The notes: generated by a model from the letters alone, not told the origin. A stretch of DNA of 64,000 nucleotides from an uncultured Emticicia sp. (GCF_937903345.1 NZ_CALCZQ010000008.1:1-64000), one strand, 5' to 3'; counted from the stretch's first letter, positions 10,180 through 18,558 are shown. Translations and numbers: made by a program.

Positions 10180-10614
10180 TTATTTTACATTTTTAACCGT
10201 TAAGTCTTTAAATGCTTTACCTAGCTCGTCCATATCGTGATTAAATTCAGTTTTGAATTTTTCCCAATTTTCTTTACCCTCCAATTTATAATCATCGATT
10301 TTCTTTTTCATATCTGTATTTTTTTGCTCTAAAGAAGCCACTTTTTGCTTGTATTCTACTTTAGCATCTTTTTTCTGGCTGGCAATTCGGTCATTAAAAT
10401 CTTTAATAATTAGGTCATTTGCGGCAATTTTCTCGGCTGTTTCGGTCTTATACTTGGCCATATCGGCCATATATTCTGCTTGTGCATTATCCAACTCTGT
10501 GTTAGCCTCCACCACATCGATTTTCGCATCTTCTACCTTTTTAGTGGGTGAACTACAAGCACCAACAATGAAAGTAGAAACAAAAAGAGTGGTTACGATA
10601 ATTAATTTTTTCAT
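10180..10614 (-). CDS. Coiled-coil lipoprotein
   Basis: 144 residues with a lipoprotein signal (MKKLIIVTTLFVSTFIVGAC; lipobox VGAC, Cys20). The rest is a charged alpha-helical region rich in Ala, Lys, Asp and Glu with heptad character (VEANTELDNAQAEYMADMAK, QKVASLEQKNTDMKKKID), so it is a predicted periplasmic coiled coil. No enzymatic motif is visible. A similarly built lipoprotein lies at 28515-29027 in another operon of the same promoter family. Confidence 0.7.
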   Translation of the reverse strand: MKKLIIVTTLFVSTFIVGACSSPTKKVEDAKIDVVEANTELDNAQAEYMADMAKYKTETAEKIAANDLIIKDFNDRIASQKKDAKVEYKQKVASLEQKNTDMKKKIDDYKLEGKENWEKFKTEFNHDMDELGKAFKDLTVKNVK

Positions 10615-10661
10615 TTTTTTTATGATTAAATGTTTTTTATAATTTATTAAAAAATAGGATT

Positions 10662-10850
10662 TTAAATGCTGTGAATGAGCGTCTGAAGTTCCTCTTTTGT
10701 CTTACCAAGTTTACTTTGAAGCCTTCCAAGCATTTCATCTAGTCTGCCTTCTACCAGCAACAAATCATCATCGGTAAGGATGGCATATTGTTGTTTTAGT
10801 TTGCCTTTGGTAGCAATCCAATTTCCTTTTAATTTTATTAAATTTGTCAT
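10662..10850 (-). CDS. CsbD family stress protein
   Basis: 62 residues with the CsbD fold signature: LKGNWIATKGKLKQQYAILT near the start, then DDLLLVEGRLDEMLGRLQ and a closing LGKTKEELQTLI helix. CsbD-type proteins are small, abundant general-stress proteins of unknown biochemical role. The gene is the first of its operon. Its ATG lies about 37 bases downstream of the -7 box of the promoter module at 10888-10953. Confidence 0.85.
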   Translation of the reverse strand: MTNLIKLKGNWIATKGKLKQQYAILTDDDLLLVEGRLDEMLGRLQSKLGKTKEELQTLIHSI

Positions 10851-10887
10851 GATTTTTATAAAGTATGTTTGTCAATAATTGCTCTAC

Positions 10888-10953
10888 AAAGGTGAGGTTT
10901 CTGGTTTCAGGAAGTATTATAAAATATTTCAAATAATTTATATGATTCACACT
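10888..10953 (-). promoter_or_regulatory. Shared stress-regulon promoter module, copy 1
   Basis: On the plus strand: AAAGGTG at 10888, half-site TTATAAAATA at 10917-10926, and distal half-site TTATATGATTCACACT at 10938-10953. The half-sites are 21 bp apart and the module is 66 bp. On the minus strand the -7 box reads CACCTTTG. It drives the csbD operon (10850 downwards). This is one of the more divergent copies: the last base of CACACA is T and two bases differ in the distal half-site. Confidence 0.75.
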
Positions 10954-11119
10954 TTTACTCAATTTGAATGTGTGCCAAAAAAACAAATTCACCGATATAT
11001 ACAAGGGGGTTTGAAGCAATTAATTTTTAGACAAATTTACTCTATTATTGTTTTAGATATAAATGAAAATATCTGCCGAAATATAGCTTCGGAGTATATT
11101 TAATTTAAAACAAAAAAAA

Positions 11120-11512
11120 TCATTTTTCGACTTTCATAACATCTTCGCGATTAAATAGGTGCTTCAAAAATATTTCACCAATTTCAATTATTTTGCTTGA
11201 TTTTTTTGCCAGAAGTGCTGTTATTCCTATTTGAAGAAAGGTTCCTGCTAGTTTTTTTATAGGATTATTTGAAGTATCTAAATTGATTTTATTTGATAAA
11301 TTAGCTATTGTTACACCAGCAGTTTCACCGAAAATATCATCTTTTAAGTCGGATTGAGATGTAAAATTCTTTATAGTATCTTTTAATAACCTCATGGGTT
11401 TTAGACTTTCAAAAGTAATGTAGGCTTGCTCTCTTAACAAAACAATTTGTTGACCCTGCCGATTTTCTAAGGAAGCGATTCTTTCTTTTAAAATTAAAGA
11501 ATTGTTGGTCAT
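11120..11512 (-). CDS. Hypothetical protein of the YtxH/holin-like cluster
   Basis: 130 residues. The N-terminus is helical and charged (LKERIASLENRQGQQIVLLR); a weakly hydrophobic stretch follows later (AGTFLQIGITALLAKKSSKI). I do not recognise a named family. It lies five bases from the phage-holin-like gene at 11517 and shares its operon. Its position after YtxH and the membrane protein suggests a membrane-associated envelope role. Confidence 0.65.
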   Translation of the reverse strand: MTNNSLILKERIASLENRQGQQIVLLREQAYITFESLKPMRLLKDTIKNFTSQSDLKDDIFGETAGVTIANLSNKINLDTSNNPIKKLAGTFLQIGITALLAKKSSKIIEIGEIFLKHLFNREDVMKVEK

Positions 11513-11516
11513 GAAA

Positions 11517-11861
11517 TTAATTTTTTAACAATTGGGAAATAATCAAGTTACTGATTGGCACTTTTATCCATTGATATAAGTAAGACGGAAGAAAAGCTAA
11601 GATCAAACCGTAACATGCTGCTAATAAAAAAAAACCATAATAATATTTACCAAGCAAATCACCAATCCATAAGGCAACACCTATATTAAAGATGATTACA
11701 AATAAAGAAATAACCGAAAATAATAATAATTTTGTTACTAAAAATGAGCCAAAATCAGCGAATGAGTCAATGGCTCTTAGTTTAAAAAGCTCAATAGTTG
11801 ATAAAGTGCAATCCTCTGCTTTTTCAAAAAGCAATTCAATTTGAGCTTCATAGTTTTTCAT
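11517..11861 (-). CDS. Phage-holin-superfamily-like (DUF1469-type) membrane protein
   Basis: 114 residues with a soluble helix (residues 1-35) followed by two long hydrophobic segments (LLLFSVISLFVIIFNIGVAL and YYGFFLLAACYGLILAFLPS) separated by a short loop. The layout matches the DUF1469 'putative actinobacterial holin-X/phage holin family' proteins often encoded beside YtxH in stress clusters. No lytic function is implied. A short amphipathic C-terminus follows. Confidence 0.65.
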   Translation of the reverse strand: MKNYEAQIELLFEKAEDCTLSTIELFKLRAIDSFADFGSFLVTKLLLFSVISLFVIIFNIGVALWIGDLLGKYYYGFFLLAACYGLILAFLPSYLYQWIKVPISNLIISQLLKN

Positions 11862-11884
11862 AGTCGGAGGGGTTTTAAAATAGA

Positions 11885-11912
11885 CTCATGGTATCACAAT
11901 CTATACCATGAG
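11885..11912 (-). repeat. Intercistronic hairpin
   Basis: A perfect 10-bp inverted repeat (CTCATGGTAT at 11885-11894, ATACCATGAG at 11903-11912) with an 8-base loop, between the YtxH gene and the next gene of the operon. On the minus strand it is followed by a short T-containing stretch, so it could be a partial terminator or an mRNA-stabilising hairpin that tunes downstream expression. Confidence 0.6.
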
Positions 11913-11941
11913 AATTTTAAACTATCGTATTGCTTTTCAGT

Positions 11942-12256
11942 TTAATTTTTGACAACACCATCGAACTTTGATCTATCTTTTGCAACTAATTCATTTACCT
12001 CCAACATTGCACTTTCATATTTAGATTTTCCTTTTGACACAATATTTTCAACATCATTCACGGTGCTTTGATACTTTTTATTCAAGGAATCGACGAATTC
12101 ATCGAATTTATCTTTAAGACCATCAGCATAGTCATCCCTTTTGTCCAAAATTTTCCTACGAGTTCTTGAACCTTTTTCGGGTGCGTACAAAATTCCAACT
12201 ACTGCTCCAGCAGCAACGCCTGCTAAAATGCCTAGTAACACTTTTCCTGAATTCAT
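11942..12256 (-). CDS. YtxH domain stress protein
   Basis: 104 residues. The N-terminal segment VLLGILAGVAAGAVVGILYA followed by PEKGSRTRRKI is the classic YtxH signature: a glycine/alanine-rich membrane helix and a basic motif. The rest is a charged helix (DKFDEFVDSLNKKYQSTV). YtxH proteins are general-stress-induced and membrane-associated; their biochemistry is unknown. It is in the operon of small envelope proteins between 11.1 and 13.7 kb. Confidence 0.85.
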   Translation of the reverse strand: MNSGKVLLGILAGVAAGAVVGILYAPEKGSRTRRKILDKRDDYADGLKDKFDEFVDSLNKKYQSTVNDVENIVSKGKSKYESAMLEVNELVAKDRSKFDGVVKN

Positions 12257-12351
12257 TTTTTTCTTTTTTTAATGATTATTTTATTAAATCCAACTATGTA
12301 TCGCATACCTTACCTAATTATCTCTAAAAAAAGGTGAACTATATTAGTTTT

Positions 12352-12510
12352 TTACTTTATGATTCGATTACCCTGAATAACTCTCAAAAGAATGGAAATA
12401 ACCGCTATCACAAGTAATACATGAACGATTGCTCCTGCACCATAGGCAAAGAAACCTATTGCCCAAAAAATGATAAAAATCACGGCGACAATATAAAGAA
12501 GATTACTCAT
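12352..12510 (-). CDS. lmo0937-family small membrane protein
   Basis: A 52-residue ORF beginning MSNLLYIVAVIFIIFWAIGF and ending QGNRIIK. Two hydrophobic helices separated by AYGAGAIVH match the lmo0937/DUF5670 family of tiny membrane proteins, which commonly occur beside CsbD and YtxH genes. Start and stop were read directly (ATG at 12510, TAA at 12352-12354). Confidence 0.75.
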   Translation of the reverse strand: MSNLLYIVAVIFIIFWAIGFFAYGAGAIVHVLLVIAVISILLRVIQGNRIIK

Positions 12511-12594
12511 AGTTTTGTTTTTTTATATAAAGTTGTGTGTCTTTAGTAAAAATTATTAGATAATTTCACTAATAATGTATCTTATAAAAAAGAA

Positions 12595-13083
12595 TCAATT
12601 AGGACGCTTTTTTGATGATCCATTGATATTGTTTTTCTTTGGGATCTTATACTCTTTATGCCATTGGTCATGTTGGGGGTGCTCTTTGTTTTCAAAATAT
12701 CTTGAGTCTTGACTATTACGAATCACTTTTTGGTTAGAATTCCCTCTTTCCGAGGCATATTTTGTTCGATATTCGGTCACTCTTCGATAAGGCTTATATT
12801 CATTTATTACCACTTTATTCCCAAGAAAAAGATCAAAACCATTATATCTTGGCGGGAGGCTTCTGGCAAAAATCCATCTTCCTCTTTCGAGATAAATGTA
12901 TTGTTGAATCGGAACATTGTAGAAAACATCAATTTCGGGCAAATAATAATAATCAACATGGTCGTAGCCCTCTGGTCCCCAAATGGGTTGAGTACTTAAA
13001 TTCAAGTTTACCCGGACTTGTGCTTCAATGGTCAATGAAAACCTACAAATCAACAAAAATGTAATAACAAGTATTTTTTTCAT
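12595..13083 (-). CDS. Secreted hypothetical protein
   Basis: 162 residues with a cleavable signal peptide (cleavage likely after IEA). The mature part starts with a beta-rich, tyrosine-rich region (GPEGYDHVDYYYLPEIDVFY, QQYIYLERGRWIFARSLPPR) and ends in a polar, basic, Asn/Lys-rich tail. I recognise this as a conserved secreted type in Bacteroidota but know of no function. It follows the lipoprotein gene at 13096 by 12 bases, so the two are co-transcribed. Confidence 0.7.
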   Translation of the reverse strand: MKKILVITFLLICRFSLTIEAQVRVNLNLSTQPIWGPEGYDHVDYYYLPEIDVFYNVPIQQYIYLERGRWIFARSLPPRYNGFDLFLGNKVVINEYKPYRRVTEYRTKYASERGNSNQKVIRNSQDSRYFENKEHPQHDQWHKEYKIPKKNNINGSSKKRPN

Positions 13084-13095
13084 GTTTTAAATTAT

Positions 13096-13548
13096 TTATC
13101 TAAAAAACTTATCTGTTTCTAAGACTATCTGATTTCCTGGATATTGAATGTCAGCATTATCTTCGGCGGTGATGAATATTTTTATAGGCATGAATGATGA
13201 AACCGTTTCAAAAGATGCCCTTAATTGCTTTTTCATCATACCTGTTGAACTTTTAATCTGACCGATATTTTTTGTAATGTCATGGTCTGTGAGCATCCAA
13301 ACTACGTAAGTTTGTCGGACTGGTTGCAATCTTTGTACTTCTGCTAAATCGGTCAAGTGAATATCTATTACGTTATTCTTATTTTTATCGATTTTAATGT
13401 TTACATAGCCACGGGCAGCTGGTACTACGGATGATATGAGAAAAGCAATTTTCTTTGTGCACGCAGATAGCGAAAATACCATTATAAGCATTAGAAATCC
13501 CAAATGGATTTTATTGAGTTGTGTGGACTTAGCCAATTTATTTTCCAT
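13096..13548 (-). CDS. Putative lipoprotein
   Basis: 150 residues with an N-terminal region ending in a lipobox (FSLSAC, Cys30). The remainder is a compact alpha/beta domain with RGYVNIKIDKNKNNVIDIHL and later SFMPIKIFITAEDNADIQYP. A likely all-beta fold could act as a binding module, but I cannot name a family. It would be anchored in the inner or outer membrane. First sizeable gene downstream of promoter copy 2. Confidence 0.65.
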   Translation of the reverse strand: MENKLAKSTQLNKIHLGFLMLIMVFSLSACTKKIAFLISSVVPAARGYVNIKIDKNKNNVIDIHLTDLAEVQRLQPVRQTYVVWMLTDHDITKNIGQIKSSTGMMKKQLRASFETVSSFMPIKIFITAEDNADIQYPGNQIVLETDKFFR

Positions 13549-13570
13549 GGTTTAATTATTCATTTGTAAA

Positions 13571-13657
13571 TTAGGAGTAAGAGTTCAAAAGGATAATGCT
13601 ATTAATAACAAATATCATAAAAATGTATTCGAGGTGTTCAAGCACTGCTGTTTTCAT
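13571..13657 (-). CDS. Candidate 28-residue hydrophobic peptide
   Basis: The ORF starts MKTAVLEHLEYIFMIF and is hydrophobic to its end at NSYS. The ATG is 22 bases downstream of the -7 box of promoter copy 2. Other operons in this promoter family have leaders of about 25-60 bases, whereas the next gene would leave a leader of over 130 bases. That spacing is the main reason to call it. The ribosome-binding region is weak and there is no homology evidence. Confidence 0.35.
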   Translation of the reverse strand: MKTAVLEHLEYIFMIFVINSIILLNSYS

Positions 13658-13679
13658 TTTAAGGTTTGCTTTACTATAC

Positions 13680-13745
13680 AAAGGTGCTTATTTCTGATTT
13701 TAGATATGTTACAAAATATTTAAAAAAAATTACAAGATTCACACA
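13680..13745 (-). promoter_or_regulatory. Shared stress-regulon promoter module, copy 2
   Basis: AAAGGTG at 13680, half-site TTACAAAATA at 13709-13718, distal half-site TTACAAGATTCACACA at 13730-13745 (plus-strand reading); 66 bp in all, 21-bp repeat period. The minus-strand -7 box is CACCTTTG. It drives the operon of small envelope proteins (13657 down to 11120). Confidence 0.85.
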
Positions 13746-13815
13746 TTATCTTCAGCAAATTGACCTTTTTATTCAGTTACTAATTTGACTATCAGACAGA
13801 TACACAAATTTTTAT

Positions 13816-16188
13816 TTATACTAAATGGCTTTGGCGATTGAATTTTAAATATAATTTTTCGGGACTTTCTATTTTTTGAATACTCCTAGAAGCTTTTTCG
13901 AGGGTTAGCCTGGCCATCAAATAGCTTACCGTAGATTCGGCACCCTGATTAAGATTAATATAATCTTCTTCTAAGCCATCATAACATCCGCCTGTGCATG
14001 GATTATAAATAATTTGGTGCAAATGATTATTTCCCAAAAACCAATCAAAAGCGATTTTACTTTTGACTTTATAGCTTTCTTCCTTATACACTGCATAAAA
14101 TTTATTTAAAGCCAAAATCGTATATGTAATATCAATGGGTTGTTCGCCACCAATTGTTACCCGATTTTCTTCTTCGCCTTTATGTAGCCAACCTTGGTTA
14201 GATATTACTTTAATATTCTTTTCGGTAAAAATTTTAGATAATAGAAAATCAAAAGAAGTTTTGGCGATTTGTTTATATATTGGCTCACCAGTTGCCAGCC
14301 ACGCACAAAGCATGGCTTCTGGCAAAATACTATTGCCATACGTCAGATAACTTTCAAACCAAGACCAATCAGGTTCGGCTTCGTGCTTATACATTTGCAC
14401 TAAGCGATTACTCAGTCGAGTAATAAAAAGCATATCTTGCACCGAATGTTGCTTGCTACTTCGATAATATAAACCCTTGATTATAAAGGCCATTGCTCTT
14501 GTAGAATGAATTTTTAGCAGATTTGGCGTGGCACAATCAATAATTTTACCAGCTTCAAAAACCAATTTATGGGGTAGAGAATCGCTCAGTGAAATCAAAT
14601 ATCCTAATGCCCAAATCGCTCGACCGTTCGAGTCGGCAAGGTTTGTTTCGTAGTTTTGTTGTGTAAATACTCCATCTACATCCACATAATTCAAGAAACT
14701 TCCATCTTCTTGTAAACAATATTTGATAAAATTGAGGTAAATACCAATATATTTTAAGTCGGTATTTTCTTGGGTTAGTTCATAATGTTGACATATCGAA
14801 ACCATTGCACGGGCGTTATCATCTAATGTATAACCCGAATCAATATCAGGTTGATTAATGATTGAAAACTGAATCATACCGAAGTAAGTGGTCAGTTTTT
14901 TTACATAATCAAGATTGATGGCCGGAATCTTATAATTTAATCGAATTTGTCCTTCTCCTATGTTTTCAAACAAAAGAGCGTGAGCTATAGCGGCATTTTC
15001 CCAAGCGGTGGGTGCCATACTATGCAATCCATTTGAACTAATATCTTTTAATAAAGTTTCATCCGCCAATAAGGTAATAACCGCAGCAGCTAATTGAGTC
15101 GGATTCTCGAAATCAACGATAATTCCTTCACCGTTTTTTAAAACCTCAAGAGCATGTGGAATTGGTGTAGAAATAATAGGACACCCACAACTTATCGCAT
15201 AAGAAAATGTACCGCTTACGGCTTGATGAGGGTCTTTTGAGGTAAACAAATAAATATCGGTCAATTGCAAATACTCAAGCAAATCGGGTAAAGTTAAATA
15301 ATGATTGATAAACCTAACATGATTTTGTAGTTGCAAAACTTCGACCTTGTTTTCAAGAAAATTACGATATTTTTCACCATCTTCTTTTACGACTGACGGA
15401 TGTGTTTTTCCAATAATCAAAAATAGCACATCATCATTATTTTTAATGATTTCGGGCATCGAATCTAAGGTCGTTTCAATACTTTTTCCAGAACTCAATA
15501 AGCCGAAGGTGGAAAGTACCCTCCGCCCGGAGACACTATATTTTGTTTTTAAAGAACTTTTATCGGAATGCGATACTAAATGTGTGCCGTGAGGAATTAC
15601 ACTGATTTGTTCGGCTTCTACTTCATAGTCTTTAGTCAAAATTTTTGCTGAAGTATTGGTCATTACTATAACCGATTCGCATAAGTTTACGATATTTCTA
15701 AGCGATGTTTTAAGAGCTTCGCTAGGTTTAGGTAAAACAGTATGAAAGGCAATTATAACAGGTTTCTTGACGAGCTTTAAGAAATGTTCGAAATAAAATT
15801 TTTTTTTAAATAAACCAAATTCATGCTGAATCATCACCATTTTTATATTTTCATCAAGGTTGATGGTTTCGGCAAGGTTTATAAAATCAGTCGAAACATC
15901 AGTATTTAATACATATTTAATGGGTTCTTGATAAATATGTTTTTCGCTATCTGATTCTAAAGGGCAAATGCTAATTTTGAACGAGTGATTAAATTTGTTC
16001 TTGAGAGCTTTGATTAAATCTTGAGAATAGGTGGCTATACCACACTCACGAGGTGGGAATGAAGTAATAAATAAAATTTCGGGTAATAGATTGTTACTAT
16101 CCAACTTATTCGGGTAGTTTCCATCATTAAATTTTTGCCTTTTTAAAGGGAAAACATTGATACGACCAAGTGAGTTTTCATTGTTCAT
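13816..16188 (-). CDS. GT4 glycosyltransferase with C-terminal alpha/alpha-toroid domain
   Basis: 790 residues. The N-terminal ~420 residues are a GT-B glycosyltransferase: ILFITSFPPRECGIATYSQD is a typical acceptor-side start, followed by HTVLPKPSEALK, VIPHGTH, and a donor-side region with LTDIYLFTSKDPHQAVSGTF. Residues ~430-780 look like an alpha/alpha-toroid with repeated helical hairpins (DSGYTLDDNARAMVSICQHY, DSNGRAIWALGYLISLSDSL, NQGAESTVSYLMARLTL), as in six-hairpin glycosidase-like modules. The ATG overlaps the stop of the GH130 gene (ATGA), so translation is coupled. The pair probably acts on mannose-containing or related intracellular glycans; the exact substrate is not inferable. 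Confidence 0.85.
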   Translation of the reverse strand: MNNENSLGRINVFPLKRQKFNDGNYPNKLDSNNLLPEILFITSFPPRECGIATYSQDLIKALKNKFNHSFKISICPLESDSEKHIYQEPIKYVLNTDVSTDFINLAETINLDENIKMVMIQHEFGLFKKKFYFEHFLKLVKKPVIIAFHTVLPKPSEALKTSLRNIVNLCESVIVMTNTSAKILTKDYEVEAEQISVIPHGTHLVSHSDKSSLKTKYSVSGRRVLSTFGLLSSGKSIETTLDSMPEIIKNNDDVLFLIIGKTHPSVVKEDGEKYRNFLENKVEVLQLQNHVRFINHYLTLPDLLEYLQLTDIYLFTSKDPHQAVSGTFSYAISCGCPIISTPIPHALEVLKNGEGIIVDFENPTQLAAAVITLLADETLLKDISSNGLHSMAPTAWENAAIAHALLFENIGEGQIRLNYKIPAINLDYVKKLTTYFGMIQFSIINQPDIDSGYTLDDNARAMVSICQHYELTQENTDLKYIGIYLNFIKYCLQEDGSFLNYVDVDGVFTQQNYETNLADSNGRAIWALGYLISLSDSLPHKLVFEAGKIIDCATPNLLKIHSTRAMAFIIKGLYYRSSKQHSVQDMLFITRLSNRLVQMYKHEAEPDWSWFESYLTYGNSILPEAMLCAWLATGEPIYKQIAKTSFDFLLSKIFTEKNIKVISNQGWLHKGEEENRVTIGGEQPIDITYTILALNKFYAVYKEESYKVKSKIAFDWFLGNNHLHQIIYNPCTGGCYDGLEEDYINLNQGAESTVSYLMARLTLEKASRSIQKIESPEKLYLKFNRQSHLV

Positions 16189-17225
16189 TGTTTGGTAGGA
16201 TTTAGCGTTAACTCAAGTAAAAGTGCTGATAAACTCACGGAAGCGTAAGCTATTCGTTCATCAGCCGCTCCATAATAAATATAAAGTGTATCATCAAACA
16301 AAGCCGTACCTGTAGGGAAGCAAACATTGTTTACTTCGCCTTTCAGTTCCCAAGTTTTTTCGGGTTCGAATAATGGATATGGCAAGCGGGCGATTTCTTT
16401 TTGAGGATTATCCAAATCAAGCAATGCCGCACAAGCGGAATAAACGTAACCTTTTATCGAATCTCTCACTCCGTGATAAATAATCAACCATCCTTTGGAT
16501 GTTTCGATGGGTGGACACCCCCCTCCAATATAACTCACCTCATGGTCGAATTTTGGAGCGAGAACTATATTTTTATCGAAATTTAGAAAGTATTTTTGCC
16601 AAAAATCGTCGGTCAACTCTTCCAGTTTTTCGATTCCTACAACGATTTGAATATCAGGTTTTATTCGATGTAAAAAATAGAGTTTTCCTTTGATTTTTTT
16701 AGGAAATAGAATTACGTTTTTGTCCCAAAGAAACAATTTTTTGCCATCTTTCTTCAAAATATGGTCATGTTCGTTGTATCTGAAGTATTTTTTATCGAGT
16801 TTTGTTTTAAACCTCGTCATGTAATTAAACTCATCGAATGATATTTTTGGAACAAGTAAACCATGTTTTTTCCAATGCTTCAAATCAGTTGAAGTGGCTA
16901 AGGCTCCAAGTGCATTTACGCCGTCATAAGCTGTATAAGTAAGATAATATATATCATCAATCTTAACGATACGGGGGTCTTCAATGCCGTGAGATTCATA
17001 CTCAAATTCTGTTAAAATGAGTGGTTCAGCGAAGCGTTCGACCACCGTGGAGGGCCCCCTAAGTTTACAATATCCAATTGTTGAAAAGTTACCATTGCTC
17101 ACTGCCCTATAAAAAACATGAACAAATTCACCTTCTTTTATAACCGCTGGGTTTAATACTCCCATCTCCTCAAAACTCTGCGTAGTTTTTTCCAGCAAAA
17201 CCCCTTCTTTCTTTACTAGTATCAT
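16185..17225 (-). CDS. GH130-family beta-mannoside phosphorylase/hydrolase
   Basis: 346 residues with the five-bladed propeller signatures of GH130: NPAVIKEGEFVHVFYRAVSN, HGIEDPRIVKIDDIYYLTYT, and later GGGCPPIETSKGWLIIYHGV and FPTGTALFDDTLYIYYGAAD. The Asp in EDPRI is the conserved catalytic acid position of the family. GH130 enzymes phosphorolyse or hydrolyse beta-mannosides. There is no signal peptide, so it acts in the cytoplasm with its coupled glycosyltransferase partner. Such proteins are sometimes mislabelled as pesticidal Cry7Aa proteins. Confidence 0.9.
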   Translation of the reverse strand: MILVKKEGVLLEKTTQSFEEMGVLNPAVIKEGEFVHVFYRAVSNGNFSTIGYCKLRGPSTVVERFAEPLILTEFEYESHGIEDPRIVKIDDIYYLTYTAYDGVNALGALATSTDLKHWKKHGLLVPKISFDEFNYMTRFKTKLDKKYFRYNEHDHILKKDGKKLFLWDKNVILFPKKIKGKLYFLHRIKPDIQIVVGIEKLEELTDDFWQKYFLNFDKNIVLAPKFDHEVSYIGGGCPPIETSKGWLIIYHGVRDSIKGYVYSACAALLDLDNPQKEIARLPYPLFEPEKTWELKGEVNNVCFPTGTALFDDTLYIYYGAADERIAYASVSLSALLLELTLNPTKQ

Positions 17226-17261
17226 AGCTTTTGGGTTAAAAACAACTTATTTTATAAAGTT

Positions 17262-17384
17262 TTAGGCTATACTCGGACTACCCTTTTCATTGCGTTTGGC
17301 TGCTTTGGCTGTACGCTTTTCTTTTAGACTTTTGGCAGGAGCTTTCTTGCCTGATTTATCTTTAGAATCTTTATCGTTCGACAT
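17262..17384 (-). CDS. Small lysine-rich protein (40 residues)
   Basis: A short ORF beginning MSNDKDSKDKSGKKAPAKSL and ending KGSPSIA, about one third lysine or arginine. It lies between the copper-storage-like gene and the GH130 gene in one operon, with gaps of 26 and 36 bases. I recall similar short basic proteins in Cytophagales but know of no function. The high charge suggests nucleic-acid or ribosome contact, which is inference. Confidence 0.6.
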   Translation of the reverse strand: MSNDKDSKDKSGKKAPAKSLKEKRTAKAAKRNEKGSPSIA

Positions 17385-17410
17385 TGGGATAAGTATTTAA
17401 TTGTTAAAAA

Positions 17411-17737
17411 TCAAATTTTTGCACATTCAATGGCACATTTTCGACAAGCCTCAGCACATATTTTGCATTGAATCATATAATCATATTTTACACACGCCTC
17501 GGCACAGATATTACATACTTCCATACACAATTGGCAAATTTGACTCACCAACTCGCTATCTGATGCCATTGATTGCATAGCTAAAGTACACACAGCGGCA
17601 CAATCATGGTCTAATTTTATGGTACGTGACATCATTTCGATGTCGTCTTCTTTCAAGTTTTCAGTGGCAGCATCTTTGCAAGCTACTATACAATCGGAAC
17701 AAGCATCAATACAAGCTTGATATATTTGAGGTATCAT
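17411..17737 (-). CDS. Four-helix-bundle copper-storage-like protein (Csp/DUF326)
   Basis: 108 residues with 16 cysteines arranged in CxxxC/CxxC patterns along four predicted helices (YQACIDACSDCIVACKD; ICQLCMEVCNICAEACVK; KICAEACRKCAIECAK). This is the signature of four-helix-bundle copper-binding proteins, in which inward-facing Cys bind many Cu(I) ions. There is no signal peptide, so it is predicted cytosolic, as for Csp3. It is the first gene of its operon, 34 bases from the -7 box of promoter copy 3. A paralogue lies at 38721-39044. Confidence 0.85.
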   Translation of the reverse strand: MIPQIYQACIDACSDCIVACKDAATENLKEDDIEMMSRTIKLDHDCAAVCTLAMQSMASDSELVSQICQLCMEVCNICAEACVKYDYMIQCKICAEACRKCAIECAKI

Positions 17738-17771
17738 TTTAACAATATTAGTTTAATGTTTTTCAAAGTAT

Positions 17772-17837
17772 AAAGGTGTACTTTTTTAACTTCACAAGTA
17801 TTATATAATTCTACATAGATGTTACAAGTTTCACACA
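17772..17837 (-). promoter_or_regulatory. Shared stress-regulon promoter module, copy 3
   Basis: AAAGGTG at 17772, half-site TTATATAATT at 17801-17810, distal half-site TTACAAGTTTCACACA at 17822-17837 (plus-strand reading); total 66 bp. It drives the copper-storage-like / GH130 / GT4 operon. The -7 box on the minus strand ends in CACCTTTA. Confidence 0.85.
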
Positions 17838-17935
17838 ATTTGCTACTTTTAATCCTTTTTTAATAACATTAGATTGATTGAATCTTTTTTCTGTTTCAAT
17901 ATACTTTGTTGCTTGAGATTTGTCTTTTTTAAGGC

Positions 17936-18545
17936 ATCCGCTTTTTTTTCTTATTGAAGTAAGCTTTGAATAGAAAACTACTCTTGACAGCTTCTATATT
18001 CTCGCTTAATCCTTTAGTTAGAGACTGAAGATTAGACATCGTAAAATCGAGTGTTCTGCTAAATTTCTCATCGTTCATTATTTGACAAAGCCCCCTTTCC
18101 ATCATTCATTTTTGAGGTAAACTTGGCAAATTCATCAGCACTTGTTTGTAAATTTTTAAGTATATTTTTAAGCCCATTTGAAAACTCTTCATCAATTATC
18201 ATTTTTGATAATGCCCCTTTACTGTTGTTTATTTTGTGGCTAAACTGGGCAAGATCTTCTGAAATCAAGGCAAGGTTGTCTATGTTTTTTTTATGCCTAT
18301 CATTATGTCTTCTATTTCAATGGCACTTTTTGAGGTAAGAATATCATTATTTTTACAGACTTTTGGGTCGAGTTGCCTAACGAAATAATCAATAATTTGT
18401 CACCCATCAATCCATCAAAAATGATGCTTATTTTCGCATCGGTTTTAATAAATGACCTGACCTCATTTTCAATCAGCAAATCGAAACTGATTTCCAGCTT
18501 CTCTAAAATAATAAACCGCCGTAATCGGAACTTGTATATAATTTA
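17936..18545 (-). pseudogene. Decayed MCE/MlaD-family substrate-binding protein
   Basis: In broken minus-strand frames: LEISFDLLIENEVRSFIKTD, AKISIIFDGLMGDKLLIIS (the MCE-domain 'GLMGxKxxxIxxG' motif), then LALISEDLAQFSHKINN, KGALSKMIIDEEFSNGLKN, SKMNDGKGALS, and a tail SSFLFKAYFNKKKKRMP typical of Bacteroidota MlaD-like proteins. At least three frame disruptions are present, and the N-terminal membrane anchor (~45 residues) is missing next to the stress-protein gene. The intact protein would carry lipids between membranes. Confidence 0.8.
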
Positions 18546-18558
18546 GGCGTTAACTTGA

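Noticed and set aside
12325..12400. An AAAGGTG at 12330 like the -7 box of the shared module.
   Set aside because: No CACACA half-site 60-65 bases away and it lies inside an operon.
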